DNA of 64,000 nucleotides from Nitrosomonadales bacterium (GTDB lineage Bacteria; Pseudomonadota; Gammaproteobacteria; Burkholderiales; Gallionellaceae): NCBI GenBank assembly GCA_016218415.1, contig JACRED010000008.1, positions 1 to 64,000 of the forward strand, read 5' to 3'. Shown piece by piece: positions 59,922 to 64,000 of this stretch (position 1 is its first letter; each line of letters starts with the position of its first letter). The notes under the pieces were generated by a model. It saw only the letters and a program-made list of their open reading frames with translations, ran no database searches and was not told where the DNA came from. The position numbers and the translations under genes were made by a program.

Positions 59922-60791
59922 ATGGCTGGCAGTAAAGAGATACGCGCAAAGATCAAGAGTGTAGAAAATACACGCAAGATTACGCGCGCCATGGAAATGG
60001 TTGCCGCGGCCAAGATGCGTAAAGCACAGGAGCGTATGCGCGCCGCGCGTCCCTATGCGGAAAAAATCCGCAACGTTGCGGCACACTTGTCCCGCGCCAA
60101 TCCGGAATACAAACACGCCTTTCTGGTTAAACGCGACAGCATCAAGAATGTTGGCATTATTGTGGTTACGTCAGACAAAGGTCTGTGCGGCGGTTTGAAT
60201 ACCAACGTGCTGCGCCTGGCGGTAAGCCGCATGAAGTCCTGGGAAAGCGAAGGCAAAGGTATCGTGGTCAGCCCGATCGGCAACAAGGGGTTTGGTTTCA
60301 TGAACCGTATAGGTGCCAACGTCAAATCGCACCTGACCGGCTTGGGCGACACACCACACATCGAGAAACTGATCGGTGCGGTCAAGGTGATGCTGGATGC
60401 CTACGTCGCTGGCGAAGTGGATGCTATTTACCTGAGTTACAACCACTTCATCAACACGATGAAGCAGGAGCCGCGCGTTGAACAATTGCTGCCGCTGACC
60501 AGTGAGAATCTGGAGACGAAGAGCGGTGTGACCTGGGATTACATCTACGAGCCGGAAGCCAAGGAAGTGGTGGACGAATTGCTGGTGCGCTATGTCGAAT
60601 CGCTGGTTTATAACGCGGTGACCGAGAACATGGCTTCCGAGCAGAGCGCGCGTATGGTGGCGATGAAAGCTGCATCGGACAACGCAAAGAGCGTTATCGG
60701 CGAGCTTAAGCTGGTTTACAACAAGGCGCGTCAAGCGGCCATTACCCGCGAAATCTCGGAAATCGTCGGCGGCGCAGCGGCTGTTGGCTAA
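59922..60791 (+). CDS. atpG: ATP synthase subunit gamma
   Basis: 289 residues. The N-terminal helix is [20 protein letters not shown], then [34 protein letters not shown] is conserved, and the C-terminal helix ends [20 protein letters not shown]. It is the rotor shaft inside the alpha3beta3 head. Confidence 0.98.
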   Translation: MAGSKEIRAKIKSVENTRKITRAMEMVAAAKMRKAQERMRAARPYAEKIRNVAAHLSRANPEYKHAFLVKRDSIKNVGIIVVTSDKGLCGGLNTNVLRLAVSRMKSWESEGKGIVVSPIGNKGFGFMNRIGANVKSHLTGLGDTPHIEKLIGAVKVMLDAYVAGEVDAIYLSYNHFINTMKQEPRVEQLLPLTSENLETKSGVTWDYIYEPEAKEVVDELLVRYVESLVYNAVTENMASEQSARMVAMKAASDNAKSVIGELKLVYNKARQAAITREISEIVGGAAAVG

Positions 60792-60824
60792 CGATAACGG
60801 CTGCAATTTACAAAATTAATCTAG

Positions 60825-62237
<1,413 letters not shown>

Positions 62238-62252
62238 AAATTGGGAGCAACC

Positions 62253-62681
62253 ATGGCAATGACCGTTCATGTAGATGTAGTTAGCGCGGAAGCATCCATT
62301 TTTTCCGGGATCGCGGAACTGATTATTGTTCCCGGCGAAACGGGAGAGCTGGGTATCTACCCGCGCCATTCGGCATTGCTCACGCGCATCAAGCCAGGCT
62401 CGGTGCGTTTGAAGTTGCCGAATCAGGAAGAGTATGAATTGATCTATGTTTCCGGCGGTATGCTGGAAGTGCAGCCCGATGTCGTTACAGTTCTGGCAGA
62501 CACCGCGATACGCGGTGGCGATCTGGATGAGGCGCGCGCATTGCAAGCCAAGCAAGATGCTGAAGAGGCGATGAAAAATCGCAGTTCGGATATCGATTAC
62601 GCACAGGCCCAGGCCGAATTGGCCGAAGCCATCGCGCAACTGGCGGCAATCAAGCAATTGCGCAAACGCAGCGGGCACTAA
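62253..62681 (+). CDS. atpC: ATP synthase subunit epsilon
   Basis: 142 residues from the ATG at 62253 (GGGAGCAACC upstream); the track start at 62241 has no support. The N-terminal beta barrel has [20 protein letters not shown] and [20 protein letters not shown]. The C-terminal helical pair starts [14 protein letters not shown]. It is the last gene of the atp operon. Confidence 0.97.
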   Translation: MAMTVHVDVVSAEASIFSGIAELIIVPGETGELGIYPRHSALLTRIKPGSVRLKLPNQEEYELIYVSGGMLEVQPDVVTVLADTAIRGGDLDEARALQAKQDAEEAMKNRSSDIDYAQAQAELAEAIAQLAAIKQLRKRSGH

Positions 62682-62692
62682 CTCCGGATGCT

Positions 62693-62732
62693 ACACAACA
62701 AAAAAGCAGCTTCGGCTGCTTTTTTGTTGTGT
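62693..62732. terminator. Strong bidirectional intrinsic terminator after atpC
   Basis: ACACAACAAAAAAGCAGC, loop TTCG, GCTGCTTTTTTGTTGTGT: an 18-base perfect stem with a stable UUCG tetraloop. A T-run lies in the 3' arm on the plus strand, and the mirrored A-run gives a T-run on the other strand. It ends the atp operon and can also stop the convergent gene at 62775. Confidence 0.93.
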
Positions 62733-62774
62733 GTTGATGTTTATTGCATTCAGTTGCACCAGCATAGAGGAGCA

Positions 62775-63284
62775 TCACCCGGTCCCCCGGCGTGTGAACA
62801 GCCTGGCACAAGACAGCCAGACCGCGAGGAATAACAGCCAGATCAGAATACCCAAAGCGGCGGCAAACACGACGCTTTCGGCGGTCAGGTTGAACGAAGG
62901 GGTAAAGATATCCCAAGTCGCGTGCGCAATCAGCGGATCCAGCCCACCCTTCAGCAGATAGACCAACTGGTGGAACAAATCCGTGTCAAGCGCCTGCACC
63001 GCCGCACGCAAATGCTCGGTGGAATCCAGCATGGCTTGCACCGCGGCGCCTTCGCGGTGAAACGTCTGGTCAGAACTGGCCAGATGATGGCTGATAAGTT
63101 CCCGCAGGTTGCCATGGTGAAACTGATTGGCAATCTCCTGAAACGGGGCCAAGTCGAGAAGAACCTGGTCGAGCTGCCCGCCAAGACGCTGCCGGTACTG
63201 GGCGATAAAACCAGGCACACAGCTGGCCGCAATGACACCGGCTACCAATACTATCCGGTCAAGAATTGCTCTGATGTAAGACAT
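62775..63284 (-). CDS. DUF2937-like membrane protein
   Basis: 169 residues from the ATG at 63284 (a GTG at 63296 is the alternative). An N-terminal membrane helix (AILDRIVLVAGVIAASCVPG) is followed by FIAQYRQRLGGQLDQVLLDL and an amphipathic helical middle. A second membrane helix lies near the end (VVFAAALGILIWLLFLAVWL). This pattern fits the DUF2937 family of unknown function. It is convergent with atpC and shares its terminator. Confidence 0.7.
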   Translation of the reverse strand: MSYIRAILDRIVLVAGVIAASCVPGFIAQYRQRLGGQLDQVLLDLAPFQEIANQFHHGNLRELISHHLASSDQTFHREGAAVQAMLDSTEHLRAAVQALDTDLFHQLVYLLKGGLDPLIAHATWDIFTPSFNLTAESVVFAAALGILIWLLFLAVWLSCARLFTRRGTG

Positions 63285-63473
63285 GGGCGTCGGCACCGGA
63301 AGTTACGTTCCTGTCATGCGGGATGGGTTGATGCCAGCTAATCATACGCCTATATTATGACCGCATAATGTCCTGAATAAGCCTCCGGCAAGGAATGAAA
63401 AAATAACAAGACAAGAATTGCCGGAATGCAGACGCAGACACATGAGTCGGCGCATGGTACGGTACCGCTGAGC

Positions 63474-63479
63474 TATAAT
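63474..63479 (+). promoter_or_regulatory. Likely -10 box of maeB
   Basis: TATAAT 34 bases before the maeB ATG; no good -35 hexamer at the right spacing. AAGAGGACC lies at the ribosome binding position. Confidence 0.4.
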
Positions 63480-63512
63480 CTGGCGGAATTTATGGATTAT
63501 TAAGAGGACCAA

Positions 63513-64000
63513 ATGGACAGCCAATTGCGGGAAGCCGCGTTGCAGTATCACCGCCAGACTCCGGCGGGTAAGATTTCAGTCAATGCGACCAAGCCGATGA
63601 TTGCCCAGCGCGATTTGGCGCTGGCTTATTCCCCCGGCGTGGCGGCTGCGTGTGAAGAGATCGTGCGCGACCCGAACGAAGCGCGCAATCTGACGGCGCG
63701 CGGCAATCTGGTGGCCGTGATTTCCAACGGCACCGCGGTGCTTGGTCTGGGTGCCATCGGTCCGCTGGCGGCCAAGCCGGTGATGGAAGGCAAGGGCGTA
63801 TTGTTCAAAAAATTCGCCGGTATCGATGTGTTCGATCTGGAGATAGCCGAACTCAATCCGGACAAGCTGGTGGACATCATCGCCGCTCTGGAGCCGACTT
63901 TCGGTGGCATCAACCTCGAGGACATCAAGGCGCCGGAATGTTTCTACATCGAACGCAAATTGCGCGAGCGGATGAAGATCCCGGTGTTCCACGACGATCA
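63513..64000 (+). CDS. maeB: NADP-dependent malic enzyme, N-terminal part (runs off window)
   Basis: 162 codons are visible: [20 protein letters not shown], then [36 protein letters not shown], and the catalytic stretch [20 protein letters not shown] ending PVFHDD at the edge. This is the malic enzyme domain of the MaeB class, which converts malate to pyruvate, CO2 and NADPH and usually carries a C-terminal phosphotransacetylase domain (outside the window). The ORF track misses it because no stop is present. Confidence 0.95.
   Translation, partial: MDSQLREAALQYHRQTPAGKISVNATKPMIAQRDLALAYSPGVAAACEEIVRDPNEARNLTARGNLVAVISNGTAVLGLGAIGPLAAKPVMEGKGVLFKKFAGIDVFDLEIAELNPDKLVDIIAALEPTFGGINLEDIKAPECFYIERKLRERMKIPVFHDD

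Noticed and set aside
58334-60013. 559-residue minus-strand ORF opposite atpA
   Set aside because: Antisense shadow of the highly conserved atpA; no start signal or domain.

Overview
The window looks like a piece of a betaproteobacterial chromosome around the replication origin. The gene order dnaN-dnaA / rpmH-rnpA-yidD-yidC-mnmE-mnmG-rsmG-parA-parB-atpIBEFHAGDC is typical of Proteobacteria. Together with an rsxABCDGE-nth block and a KpsMTED/KpsC/KpsS capsule locus it suggests a member of the Nitrosomonadales (Gallionellaceae-like). The taxonomic placement is inference from gene content; no rRNA is present.

Layout. (1) 1-2.1 kb is an accessory scar: the tail of a PIN toxin gene, an intact ParD/ParE-type toxin-antitoxin pair with a recognisable promoter and operator, a lipoprotein gene, and debris of three other genes (prfC, ychJ and a vapB-type antitoxin) next to a dispersed-repeat-like sequence. 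(2) 2.1-4.1 kb is thiC on the minus strand, with a TPP riboswitch whose alternative hairpins can be read in the sequence. (3) 4.1-30.6 kb is a group 2 (ABC-transporter-dependent) capsule locus, all on the plus strand: kpsM-, kpsT-, kpsE- and kpsD-like export genes; a 979-residue methyltransferase/coiled-coil protein; a three-module glycosyltransferase; two sulfotransferases; a secreted protein; a methyltransferase; an epimerase; two more glycosyltransferases; kpsC; a membrane alpha/beta-hydrolase-like protein; a cytochrome P450; and kpsS. A sulfated and otherwise modified capsule built on a poly-Kdo-linked lysophospholipid is the simplest reading.

(4) 30.7-39.8 kb holds an RsmB-family RNA methyltransferase and then, on the minus strand, a very tightly packed transcription unit: rsxA-B-C-D-G-E, nth, a DUF1841 gene, a 44-codon small ORF, a cobalamin adenosyltransferase and an exported protein. 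Most junctions overlap by one to four bases. (5) 39.9-42.3 kb has ubiB and a second toxin-antitoxin pair. (6) 42.3-47.4 kb is gyrB, dnaN and dnaA on the minus strand. 47.6-55.6 kb is the divergent plus-strand ribosome/RNase P/membrane insertase/tRNA-modification/ParAB group. Two parS sites lie in the gaps dnaN-gyrB and mnmE-mnmG. DnaA boxes lie on both sides of dnaA, so the origin is here. (7) 55.6-62.7 kb is the complete F-type ATP synthase operon, closed by a strong terminator, with a small inverted-repeat element between atpH and atpA. (8) The end holds a DUF2937-like membrane protein gene and the start of maeB (malic enzyme), which runs off the window.

No tRNA, rRNA, CRISPR array or complete insertion sequence was recognised. 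The part least explained by known systems is the capsule locus, especially the P450/hydrolase pair between kpsC and kpsS and the repeat-rich coiled-coil methyltransferase.
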